Source: Ananas comosus | Lineage: Eukaryota > Streptophyta > Magnoliopsida > Poales > Bromeliaceae | Assembly (NCBI RefSeq): GCF_001540865.1 | Contig: NC_033627.1 | Span: forward strand, 3,408,071 to 3,472,070 | Length of the DNA stretch: 64,000 bases | Reading direction: 5' to 3' | Shown: positions 35,867 through 46,672 of the stretch, piece after piece | Numbering within the stretch: the first letter of the stretch is position 1 | How the letters are laid out: each line of letters opens with the position of its first letter | Notes under the pieces: model-generated | Database searches by the model: none | What the model was told of the DNA's origin: nothing | What the model saw: the letters and a program-made list of their open reading frames with translations, nothing else | Made by a program: the position numbers and the translations under genes

Positions 35867-36660
35867 GGAAAATTTCAAATAGTACCCCCTAGTTTCATAT
35901 TTTTTCACTTTAGTATTCTAAGATTTAAAGTAGGGAAAATTTTAAAAACCCTCCTTGTGGTTTCATATTTTTTTCATTTTAGTATCCTATGATTTAAAGT
36001 GTATCAAGTTAGTACCATGTGGTTTCTCACTTTATCACTTTAGTACCCTGTGGTTTAAAGTGTATCAAGTTAGTACCATGTGGTTTTGCACTTTATCACT
36101 TCAGTACCCTGTGGTTTCACACTTTATCACTTTAGTACCCTATGGTTTAAAAAACCACGGGCACTAACTTAATACAAAATTAAAACCACAGGGTACTAAA
36201 GTGATAAAGTGCAAAATCACGAAGTACTAATTTGATACACTTTAAACCACAGAATACTGAAGTGATAAAGTGAGAAACCACAGGGTACTAACTCGATACA
36301 TTTTAAACTACAAGATACTAAAGTGAAAAAAATTGAAACCACGAGGGGGGTTTTTGAAGTTTTTCCTTTAAAGTATATCACTTTCGTATCGTGTGATTTT
36401 ATTTTTCTCTTTTTGTTATTTCCTTCACTAATTTTTTTTGTTAAATTAGTGACAACCTTAAAATTAAAGGATACTAAAGTAAATATTTAATAAACTATAG
36501 GTAGAGGATCTGAAGTTTTTTGTATATGATTTAAAGAAACGTTTATGGAGGGGCTGATGAAAAGAAAAAAATGAAACCATAGGGTACCAAATTTATACAC
36601 TTTAAATCATAGGGTACTGAAGTAAGAAAGTGCAAAACCACAACAATAGTTTATTAAATC
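35867..36660. mobile_element. Outer foldback MITE interrupted by a member of its own family
   Basis: The outer element (left GGGAAAATTTCAAATAGTAC, right arm ending near AACCACAACAATAGTTTATT) is split at its TTTAAAGTA by the inner element 35933-36366. Outside the insert, 36370-36660 continues exactly where 35932 stops. Confidence 0.7.
35933..36366. mobile_element. Nested foldback MITE with 9-bp target duplication
   Basis: The 434-bp unit runs from GGGAAAATTTTAAAAACCC to its inverse (GGGTTTTTGAAGTTTTTCC). It is flanked by TTTAAAGTA at 35924-35932 and 36367-36375. The arms carry tandem GTACC(A/C)TGTGG-TTTAAAGTGTATCAAGTTA units. The 9-bp duplication supports Mutator-like ancestry for the whole family. 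Confidence 0.85.
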
Positions 36661-36708
36661 TTTTTTTTTTTTTTTTTTTCTAGCAATACTATCCGTACGC
36701 CCTGTGCT

Positions 36709-36994
36709 ATGAGGGATACAAACGGAGCGAATCTAGGAGCACAAGGGGTGCTCCACCTTCCGCTCTGTTTCTTATCGAGTTGAATGAGATTGGGGCGGGT
36801 TAACTTTAATTATATTTTTGGATCTTACTTATTGTTTTTTTGGGAATCGATCTAAGTGAGAGCAGATTTTCGAAGGAATGGAAAGAATTTGAGATGGGTT
36901 ATATTTTTTTTACATTTTTTTTTTGTTTTCACTAACTACCCGTTCGAGAAGAATAGGATAGGAGCTCCACTAACCCGAATCCATTTGCATCCCT
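36709..36994. mobile_element. Decayed relative of the hAT-like element
   Basis: Ends AGGGATACAAACGGAGCG and GAATCCATTTGCATCCCT match the terminal repeats of the 10591-11187 element, but with more mutations. Internal GGGGCGGGTT remains. No clear target duplication. Confidence 0.55.
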
Positions 36995-36999
36995 ATATA

Positions 37000-38330
37000 A
37001 GGAGGAAGTCTATTTTGTAACACTTATATCACATCATTAATAATCAGTCAATCATTTTTTTTTTCAAAAGAAAAGTATAATAAAATTAGTTTTTTTAATA
37101 ATCATGATGTGGTTTGGTGAATCCAAAAAAGTAGTCTGATTGGTTGAAAATACTATATCAACAAAATAACTGATACATTTTAGACTTTTTTCTATATAAG
37201 GCTATGGTATAAACTTTACACTTTAGCCTTAAAAAATGTATATTCTTGCACTTGACACATTATTATTATTGTCTTTTTAATACAATTTTTTAATATAATT
37301 TTTAAACCTTTGTATTAAAGGGTTATAGGAGGTACATCCAACAATGAAGTGTATATTTAGTGTTTTTTTTTTTTTTTTGGTAAACTTTAATTTGCCTGCC
37401 CTTGGTAGAGCTATTTTTTACTTTGCCATCTCATGACTCAAAAAATTGCAGCTGAGTATTTTGTGGTATACTATATATTTTAAAAGTTAAACTAATTATC
37501 TGGTCAATTTATTTTTATTTCACTATAAGAATCTATTGTTCAATGTATCATTATGTGGTTTTTTTAAAACTTTTACTTTACTATCCGATTTCACGATAAA
37601 TTTATTTTGATAAAAATAAATTATAGAATAATTAAGTGTAATTCTTTAAATTATCGGATGATAAAATAAAAGTGCATTACATCATAGGGGGCATATTGAG
37701 GTTTTTCTTTTTTTTTTTTGTCCCTTCATTTTGCTTGGAAAAGAAGTTTAGGGACCCGTGAACTTTGACTGATTTTTCAATTTTGGACAATTAGGCTTTT
37801 GAAACTTTATCAAATAGTTTTTAATAAATTTCTCTTTTTAATTAAAGTTACTAATTATATAAGTATTTTAGCTGTATATCCTATATATAGCTTTATAAAG
37901 TTTTAAAATATAAAAAAGTTTATTTTTTTCATTCTAGCATATAAAACATAACAAAAATTGACAGTTAGCTCAGCCTAATTTTTAATTCTTTAATCATTAA
38001 AGTTAGAGGAGAAAAAAATAAAATTCTTTAGATTTTGAAGTTTTACAAATTTAAGAGGACGGCACGCGATCAAAATAATTGCGTAACTAGTTATTCGATT
38101 GAGAAGAGGAATTTACTGAATTATTTGATAAAATTTAAGAGGCCAAATTATCAAAACTGTAAAGATTTGATGGTTGTTTGCAAAAGAGCTAAAATTGAGA
38201 GGGTCCACTTACATTTTTTCCCCCTATTATAGCGTGACTTTATTAAGAAACACGTGTTAACAAATTCCATCCACACAGTTGATTTCTGGGTATTTTTGAA
38301 ATAATAAAAATAAAAATATGAGTTCACATT
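37000..38330. other. Gene-free stretch with decayed repeats
   Basis: About 37375-37720 looks like a decayed inverted-repeat element (TTAATTTGCCTGCCCTTGG ... ATTACATCATAGGGGGCATA). No gene recognised. Confidence 0.45.
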
Positions 38331-38335
38331 TTAAA

Positions 38336-38805
38336 GTTAATTTTATACAGTTTTGTGTAAACATATCTAATAACAAATATGTCCCTTCAAATTTTAACTT
38401 TTCATATTTATTCATACAAAAGTTCAGTAATATTTTTATTTATCGCTCTGATTTGTTATGGTTAAAGTATAGTTTATTTTTAACAAAAGATAAGTAAAAT
38501 GACTTTTTTACCATTACAAATATGTCCATTCAAAAGTTTAAATTGTTAGAATTATACAAAAATATCCTTCCAAATTTTTTAACGATTATCTCCTTTTTTT
38601 CTACCATTACAAATAATATAAGAGAGAAAAAAAACCAATTTACCTCATTTAATAATTATAATTTTTCTAACGGATCCTAAAAATAGGAGTATACTTAAAA
38701 ACGTTAGGATTTTTATATAGATAAATATAAAAAGTTAAAATTTATAGGAATATATCTGCTATTCGATATATTTATAGAAAATTATATGCAATTAACCATA
38801 TTAAT
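38336..38805. mobile_element. Inverted-repeat MITE, AATTGTATACA family, copy 2
   Basis: The left block AACATATCTAATAACAAATA and right block (minus strand ATATATCGAATAGCAGATA) are inverted. The sequence parallels 34114-34535 over most of its length. Confidence 0.5.
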
Positions 38806-38809
38806 TAAT

Positions 38810-40260
38810 TTAGAGTGTTTTCCACCGTCCATTCTCCTACTAAATAATGGATGGTGGTTGATTGGGGTTGGGTAAGTGTACCCGAGAATGTCCCCCCAAG
38901 TAAGTTAAACCATCGGAGTACACATGGTTAAGGCATAATGGGCTTGTTCGGTTCGTATATGCTTCGTCTCTTTTTTACATAAAAATTCGAATCGAAATGA
39001 ATGAATTCATTTATGGGTGTTTGGAGTCTGAAAATTTTATTTCTATTTTAAACTAAATGAGCTCTAGCCCTCCTGTTTAAGTTGTAGTTTTCTTTTTTTG
39101 TTCCAAAAAAAAAATCTTACAATTTTCTCTTAAATAAGAAGATAAAATAAGGCCGTTAAAAGTACAGTTTTAATTCTCAAAAGACAAGTCAATTAAAGAA
39201 TCTGTAGTTTTAGACCTATATATGCTACTGGATTTTGTCCTACAAGCTTAAAGCTTTATGTTGAATGATTTTGGCATTTTTGATTTTGCAGCATCCAAAC
39301 AAAATACAATATTATAATTTTTTCTACGACTCCGTTGGAAATTATGAGAAAAATAACATTACGTGCAATGATGAGTTATGATAGAAAAATACTCCTTTTG
39401 TATGCTTCGGTACATAATATCATATATTTTTTTATGATTTGGCTAAAAAATAAAGAAATGTATCTTTAATTATATGCTTTTTTTCGTAATTTTGTTTTAT
39501 CAAATAGTACTAAGATGGCACTCAATACCAAATAGATTTTAACACGATAATATCTTTCTTAGGGGACGCCTGGGTACTCATAGCAATGCTACTTCAATAG
39601 CCAAAGATTCAAAGATTCACATTCACGCGAAAGATTCTGTTCACATTTCATACACGAATGTCACGCAAAATTTAAACTTTTATTTTTTTTTTATAACTTA
39701 AATACAAGAGTTTTGCTATAATTTTTTATTTTTTTATTTTTTAAAATTTATATTTTGATTTTTAAAATTTTAAATTTACAGGATTCCATCATTTTTTCGT
39801 CTATCTCTTATAATAATAAAAATATATTAAAAAATTATTTTTTTTATAGAAAAATTAAGGATAATCTGGTTATTTCCTCCTCTTCATTGACGCTGTAATA
39901 TATCTCCTAAAAAATATTTTTAAAATTTTAAGGGTAAAAAAAATATAGGTTTTTAAAAGTCTAAGAAAAAACTGTAATACCTCATTAATCCTACATCGGA
40001 TGGGAATGGATTATGATTGGTTATATAAGAAATAATGTGAATTAGTAATAATAATCGAGTTTAAGTATTTTTAGCCAATGGTTTGGGCCCAATAAATTTT
40101 TATTGCTAGCAGGTTAGGTCTTTATATTTATATTAAGGCCTTTAAAAAAACAAGAGAATGGAGGATCTCTAATACAAGCATAGACCTCCAATTATCCTCA
40201 TATAACAATACCTAGAATATATATTTATACAATTATTAAACATTTATAAAATTCTTTTAC
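38810..40260. other. Gene-free stretch, possible TRIM/LTR fragment at about 39970-40140
   Basis: The segment with ATTAATCCTACATCGGATGG and TTATATAAG resembles the start and promoter of small plant LTR elements (TRIM/Cassandra style), but no second LTR or target duplication was found. The rest is AT-rich with nothing recognised. Confidence 0.35.
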
Positions 40261-40299
40261 ACACACATACAAAAATAAAATAAAATAAAATAATGTTAG

Positions 40300-40563
40300 C
40301 TACGTTTCAGCTAACACAACGAACATGAACCCGTCCCCGAAGGACTCGGCAAGCGGTCCGCTCACTGCGGAAGTCGTCGCCGAGTCCCCGCCCGTCGCCG
40401 AATTCTCCCTGGAGCTGTGAATCCCATCACCTGCTGTGTGGTTACCGCCGACTTCATTACCGCATGGGGGTTTGTAGTACCTCCGCGCCGTATGCGGACA
40501 ATGGGAGTGGAAACGAAGGGCTATCCTCACCCCCATGTCGAGCCACTCTGCGTACTTCCCCAT
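40300..40563 (-). CDS. Small conserved plant protein of unknown function (copy B)
   Basis: A single-exon 87-aa paralogue of the gene at 35310-35609, same strand, 4.7 kb away. The first 33 residues match at 28 positions (here K3, W7, L16, H24, R28). The remainder diverges: a Gly/Asn/Ser/Thr-rich linker and a hydrophobic tail, FMFVVLAET. The GC bias is weaker than in copy A. A TATA box (CTATTTATAGG, 40667-40678) and a 20-bp palindrome lie upstream. Function unknown; tandem duplication with tail divergence is inferred. Confidence 0.75.
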   Translation of the reverse strand: MGKYAEWLDMGVRIALRFHSHCPHTARRYYKPPCGNEVGGNHTAGDGIHSSRENSATGGDSATTSAVSGPLAESFGDGFMFVVLAET

Positions 40564-40666
40564 AATAATACAAATTATGCGGTAGAGAGAGCTAACTTTG
40601 AAGGAGAGGAGAGAAATTACTTGCGATAGTAGTGGTAGTAGTAAGAGGAGATGAGTTGCATGCGAC

Positions 40667-40678
40667 CTATAAATAGTT
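40667..40678 (-). promoter_or_regulatory. TATA-like box of small conserved gene B
   Basis: The minus strand reads ACTATTTATAGG about 105 bp upstream of the start at 40563. Confidence 0.5.
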
Positions 40679-40743
40679 TCGTTTTTTTTAAAAAAATATA
40701 TATATATATTATTATATATTTTTTTATGTTTTCTTTAATGGGG

Positions 40744-40763
40744 TGAACTCGGCGCCGAGTTCA
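40744..40763. promoter_or_regulatory. 20-bp perfect palindrome upstream of small gene B
   Basis: TGAACTCGGCGCCGAGTTCA reads the same on both strands, and lies about 65-95 bp upstream of the TATA-like box. A half-similar GGCGCCGACTT sits at 40804. It could be a regulator site or a transposon relic. Confidence 0.4.
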
Positions 40764-40869
40764 AGTGGGCGGTGGTGAGGTAATTTAGGAATAATGTATG
40801 GTACGGCGCCGACTTTATGGGAAAGCCACCGACCACGCTTGGGATGCAAAATGGACGGTGGCTAAAAGC

Positions 40870-42000
40870 CTTTGAATCTGGGCATTGTTAAATATAAAAA
40901 ATATAAAAATATCATTTTCTATTGATTTAACTTTTTAAAGAAAAATAGTTATTTTATATAATTTGATATTAGAGTAGAAAATTTTTAATTCGAGAAACAG
41001 CTAATTTCCGGCATAATTGATTTGTTTTTATTTAATTCAAGTTTACGTTGTGGGCCAATAAAAAAATTCTCCATCTCAGAAGAGGAGGAATTTCTAATAT
41101 AAAGTATAAAATCATGTAAATAATATAAAAATATAAAAATAACGATTGTTTTATATAATTTAATAGACAAAATATCCTTAGTCTCTCAGATTCTCACCAA
41201 ATTTGATAAATTTAAATAAATAACTTAAAAAATAAAAATATTTAATCCTCGAAAAAACCAAAAAAAGAAAATTGACTTTTTAATTAAATTTATTGAATTT
41301 ACTGCCACAACTTAGGCTAAATTAAAAGAAATTTTATTGCCTCATTGTACTAAATAAAAGATAGATAAGTTAATTAAGGTAAAAACATACAAAACTTATC
41401 TGAATTATAAATTGTTTTGAATCGACTACCCAACCTTTCAAAATTTAATTTTACTATTCTACCTTTCAATTCGTTTAATTTGAGTTGGTTAACGACATTT
41501 TGACTTAAAATTTAGGCTAATTACTCAATTTAATAAATTTACAGTTGCGAGAATTAAATGAAATAATAGTAATTAAACGACACATTTAAATTTTAAAATT
41601 AAAGCGCGGTTCACGAGTAAACAATTGAAAGGTAGAGTAGTAAAATCAAAATTTTGAAAGATTGGTAGTGGACTCAAAGTGGTCGATAGTTCATGCAAGT
41701 TACGCGCGTGTTTATCATTAATTAATCATGATTGAGTGGGTTTGACCTGGGTTTAAGCATGGTTTAAGTAAACACGGATAGGCCCAAAACCATTTCGAGT
41801 CCAACTTTTGAAGCCCATCTCTAGCCCATAGGCCAATTTCGCATGGGCAAAATCCGGATCAAACAAAACCCGCCCCATTAGGCTATGAGCCCGACCCGGC
41901 CTACTAATAGATTTATTGGGCTTGGTTTGGATTAAACTCGATCAGGACCCGACCCGGTCCATTTATACTCCCATAGGCCACTAATGTAAACCCTCTCTCC
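40870..42000. other. Gene-free stretch upstream of LST8
   Basis: AT-rich, with CCCGACCCGG-type motifs near 41870-41960. No gene or defined element recognised. Confidence 0.5.
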
Positions 42001-42027
42001 TCTGCGTCCCTGTGGCGTGCTCAAGGA

Positions 42028-42058
42028 CGAGAGAGAGAAAGAGAGAGAGAGAGAGAGG
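42028..42058. repeat. (GA)n tract in the LST8 leader
   Basis: GAGAGAGA run in the presumed first noncoding exon of LST8, followed by a 16-codon open frame at 42066. Confidence 0.75.
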
Positions 42059-42065
42059 GGTAACG

Positions 42066-42116
42066 ATGTCGAAGAATAGTTTGGAATCAATGCTCCAATC
42101 GCATGTGGTAACCTAG
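42066..42116 (+). CDS. Possible uORF in the LST8 leader
   Basis: ATG to TAG encodes 16 residues (MSKNSLESMLQSHVVT). It follows the leader (GA)n and precedes the likely first leader donor (GGGAGG|TAATTT area near 42141). If transcription starts near 42000, this frame would be met before the main start at 43041. Confidence 0.35.
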   Translation: MSKNSLESMLQSHVVT

Positions 42117-43040
42117 GGTTCGGGGCGATGTGAAAAGGGAGGTAATTTTATGTTAATTGGGGATATAGATTCATGCGATCCATTTGTGCTTGTTCTTTGG
42201 TTTTTGTTGCGATCGAAATCGTTTAGGTTTTATTGGTTTCGTTTTAGCTCGTTCCTGATTTGATAATTGCGGTTTTGCTGTGTGGATTGTATCTAATTTG
42301 GTTAATTGAAACAATTGAATACGAGATTATTGGGTCCAAAATAGGTTTTGGCCGCAATATTTTGTGTACTTAGTGCAGTGGTTTTATTACATTATTTGTT
42401 GATTGCAGTTTTGGTGCTTAAAGAAGACTTTTTTTTTTTTTTTTTTTTTGTTCCTTAACAAGTTAATACCTTTTTGGTTTTTAAGTTTTCATTTGCAGTA
42501 TTAGTGTATGGAGGAACATGCTATTGCTAGTATTAATGCTATTAAGGCTTATGAACTGCAAAGAATATATTCTCAGGAGTTATGGCATAAATTTGATGTA
42601 TTATATTGTATTATTGATTATATGTAAGGCAAGGATTAGAAACCACTCAAAATTTTCAGCATCTCTTTGTTCTTTTGCTTCCTCTTTGTTCTTCTCTTAA
42701 TCAAAATCTGATTTTATGCTGACACTTGGTACAGTTGATTGAATTCGTGTTTTTGTTTCATAATCATCATTCTTTTATTAATCATAGTTATCAATTGGAG
42801 TTAAATAAGGTCAAATTAGAGATTCTGAGGTTGGAATCTTGTTTTTCCTTGGTGATAGATCTGGTATTTTGTTGAAAATGTTATGCAATTGACTAACATC
42901 TGAGTAGTTTGATGATTGGGAGGGTGAATCACATTTGTCTGTATAGCTTCATTTCTGTTCCTTTATCCTGTAGTTATATTTTCTTCTTGGTTTATTGAAC
43001 TATATCAGTTTTGTCGGGGAGGCTGATTGACGGGTTCAAG

Positions 43041-45633
43041 ATGAGCCAGCCTTCTGTGATACTTGCCACTGGCAGCTATGACCACACTATTAAGTTCTGG
43101 GAGGCGAAGAGCGGGCGCTGTTACCGCACTATTCAGTACCCAGATTCCGTGAGTTTTCAAATGTCGTAGCCAGCTTATCTGTTTCCTTTTGTGTGATTTG
43201 TATATTATCTCTATCTAACTTTACTACGGCTGCAATTCAGTTATCTGAATTATTACTGCATTAAGAAATCTGTGAACCCGAGCAACTAAGTGATTGTTTA
43301 CTGCATGATTACTACGGTGTTAGTAATGTTATTGATTCTAAATATATTTCTTATCTCATATTGGCAGCAAATCAATCGGCTTGAGATAACTCCTGACAAG
43401 CGATTCTTGGCTGCAGCTGGAAATCCTCACATCCGCCTCTTTGATGTCAATTCTAACAGCCCTCAACCAGTATGCCCATGTTCCGTGAAGTTAATTGACT
43501 CTTCCGGTGCCATCTATTTGTGTTTTCTTTTCTTACATTGCCCCATTGCCAGGTTATTAGCTATGATTCGCATACAAACAATGTGATGGCAGTGGGATTT
43601 CAATGTGATGGCAATTGGATGTATTCAGGTTCTGAAGATGGAACTGTAAAGATCTGGGATATAAGGTATCTCAAGCAGTTATTCTAATTCAATTACTATG
43701 CTAAAAAATATGTGCAGTGATGGATTTGTGGACTCTCTTATTTATCATGACATGTTTTATTTTCTAAATGGATAATAACTATATTCTTATCGTAATTGGT
43801 TTCAGGACAGCAACTTGTCAACGGGAGTATGAAAGTCGTGCAGCTGTCAACACAGTCGTTCTACACCCAAATCAGGTTGACTTATGTACTGTTCCATTTC
43901 TGATCTTTTTGTAGTTGTGAAAGAAAGTATGCATGAAGATCAGACTTTCTCTGAATTCAATCTGTTGGTTTCCCATTTCATTGTCTGGTCACATCTTCAC
44001 GCTACTTCAGTTTTGTCTATAGAACCTGAATATGTTTTGGATTTTGACCTCTGTGTCCTTGAACATATTTATAGAACTCGTCGTTTCAATGAGTCATTTT
44101 GTAGTTCAAGCAAGCATTCTCAGATCTTAGAAACCCTTTTATGTAATCAGTATCTCGCCAACATTTGCAGAAGGAACTAATATCTGGCGATCAAAATGGA
44201 AATATACGAGTGTGGGATTTAGTTGCAAATTCATGCAGCTGTGAGCTGGTGAGTACATTTTTTGCTGCTCTTAGTCTTCAGCTGTCACAATTTGCCTCCC
44301 TACATCTTTAATGAAAAGATAAAATGAAAGATTGCCGTAGTTGAGTTTGCGCCATAATTCGCTTGAATGCAGGTACCAGAGGTTGATACCGCAATAAGGT
44401 CTCTAACTGTGATGTGGGATGGAAGCATGGTGGTTGCTGCAAACAATCGTGGGACATGTTATGTGTGGCGTTTGCTCAAGGGAACACAGGTATTAAGCTT
44501 GCTCTTGGGTTAAACATTGCGGTGTTCCCTGAACTATTGAATTTGTTGGAATTTGTTGGAATTTGCCCTTTTTTATAATTTTAAACAGATTAGTCCTCAA
44601 ACTTAGCTAACTTTACAATGTCATCCCTGGTTAGTTTTCCGTCAGAAATTTCTGACGTCCATAAGAGCACATGGTAGCAATAAGTTAAATATCAATTAAT
44701 ACGCATCTGCTGAACCCTTTTCTGTAGGCCATGAACATTTTTATCTTTTATTTTTTTTAGTTATGTTTGAGCTAACAGATTGTTTTATTTAGACAATGAC
44801 ATACTTTGAGCCGCTGCATAAATTACAAGCCCATGATGGCTACATCCTGAAGTGCCTTCTTTCTCCAGAATTCTGTGATCCGCAGAGGTATGTAATCTAG
44901 CATTAACTACGAATTATTGCTGCTACTGCATCAACTTGTATTGAAACATCAATCGTCTATAGCAGGGAAGCGTACTAGTGACCTATCTTAGAATTTTCGA
45001 TTTGCTCTTAGCTCTGTTCTTACATGAAAAGATGGAGTAGTATACCACGGATTACATATGTTCCGCTACAGTTGGAATCTGACATTTTTTCTGTCGAACT
45101 TTTTTCTAGGTATCTTGCAACTGCTTCATCGGATCACACGGTTAAAATATGGAACGTCGATGGTTTTACACTGGAACGAACTTTAGTAGGTAAGCATTGT
45201 TTACCATTGTTAGATGTTCAAAATTCAAAATTTTGTTTTCACGGGCACACTCATCAGCGTGTTTAAACTCATACATAAATCATATTCAGGTCATCAACGC
45301 TGGGTCTGGGATTGCGTGTTCTCGGTTGACGGTGCATATTTAATAACAGGTAAGACATTGCATCACATTAAAATCAATTATCAATCTTGCAGGTGGCTGA
45401 AAGGGTACAGGGGCATTTGTTAATTATCAACTTTATGAGGGTAAACATGATAACTGTAGGCGTCGCGAGCCAATTTTGCCTAATGAATAATATGTTGACA
45501 TGCAGCTTCTTCTGATACAACTGCAAGACTATGGACAATGTCCACGGGAGAAACCATCAGGGTGTATCAGGGGCATCATAAAGCTGCTATTTGCTGTGCT
45601 CTACACGACGGCGCCGAATCGCACCCATCATAG
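43041..45633 (+). CDS. LST8, WD40 subunit of the TOR kinase complex
   Basis: Seven-bladed WD40 propeller protein that binds and stabilises the TOR kinase domain (TORC1/2), central to nutrient signalling. Ten coding exons join without frame error: 43041-43148, 43368-43469, 43553-43665, 43806-43875, 44171-44248, 44373-44489, 44793-44887, 45110-45189, 45290-45349 and 45506-45633, giving 316 aa (plant LST8 about 305). Repeat signatures: [53 protein letters not shown] and [10 protein letters not shown]. The start [16 protein letters not shown] sits right after a leader acceptor near 43009; two noncoding leader exons are likely (42000s and about 42500). Nothing is missing. It converges with the thioredoxin gene at 46673. 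Confidence 0.97.
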
Positions 45634-45639
45634 TTTTAC

Positions 45640-46665
45640 GGTATCGGACTTAATGTGCAGAAGCAGAAGCCTTCCATGTACAAAATTAGCTTCTTAAAAG
45701 GTCTTTTTCATTTTTATTGGTTTGATTCTGGTCGCTTGTCGATGCTCAAACCACAGCTTTTCGCCATAGCAGCTTTGGTTAGAACCGGTTTCTTTGTATT
45801 CTAGATTGAATGCGCTTAAAACTGTCGTGCATATATTAGCTGTGAATAGATTAATCCTTATCTTGCCATTTGAGCTTTACTTGAACTATTAAGAATTGAT
45901 ACTGAAGAGGCTTGTCTGAGTCTTAGGGGGAGTCTCCTCCCCACGGTCCAAAAAAAAAATGGGTAACTTTAGATCATTGAACATTTAAATTTCTTTTTGT
46001 TCCCCCTTATTATTATTATTATTATTATTAACTGATGCATTGCTTGATTATAAATGGTTCCAAGTCGCACACTAATATTCTGTCATTTTTTTTTTTGAAT
46101 TTTTGGTAAAAGATTTATGAAGGTCATTGAGACTTTGAGACTATATGGAACTTTTATTTTCAAACCTACCAACACGTTAAAAAAGTAGGAGAAACGAGAG
46201 CTCAAGGAATTTGCTCTGAAAATTAGATTTGATTACCCAACCAAATAGTAAAAACTGGAGGCGTTAGCAGATGGTCCCGAAACCCATGTAAGTTTGGAGC
46301 CTTTCTAGAATTTCAAATCAGTGTTTGCTGGTAAAATTATAAGAAATTATATCGTAACTAGTTATTGCGATATGTAAAATATAATAATATATATAAAATA
46401 AAGAGGACATTGCATATAAGGTAGTCTCAAGTAGTTATTAAATCAGATTATTGAGAGAGAGAGAGAGAGCAAATATAAAAGCAACAAGTTTATTTCAAAC
46501 AAGAGCGATAAGCATATGTCCACAAACAAACCAGCAACACTGCAGCAATATATCCAGATAACACAGTTACTAACTAAACAAGTCTCAAATTCAGTTCTTA
46601 ACTGCAAACACATTTTACCTAATATCTATATAGCATAAGTTAAGCTGATGATATGTGAGCGACTA
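45640..46665. other. Intergenic region between convergent LST8 and thioredoxin h
   Basis: Holds the two 3' ends, an (ATT)n tract (46007-46029) and a GA run (46453-46470). No further gene recognised. Confidence 0.6.
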
Positions 46666-46672
46666 GTCGCGC

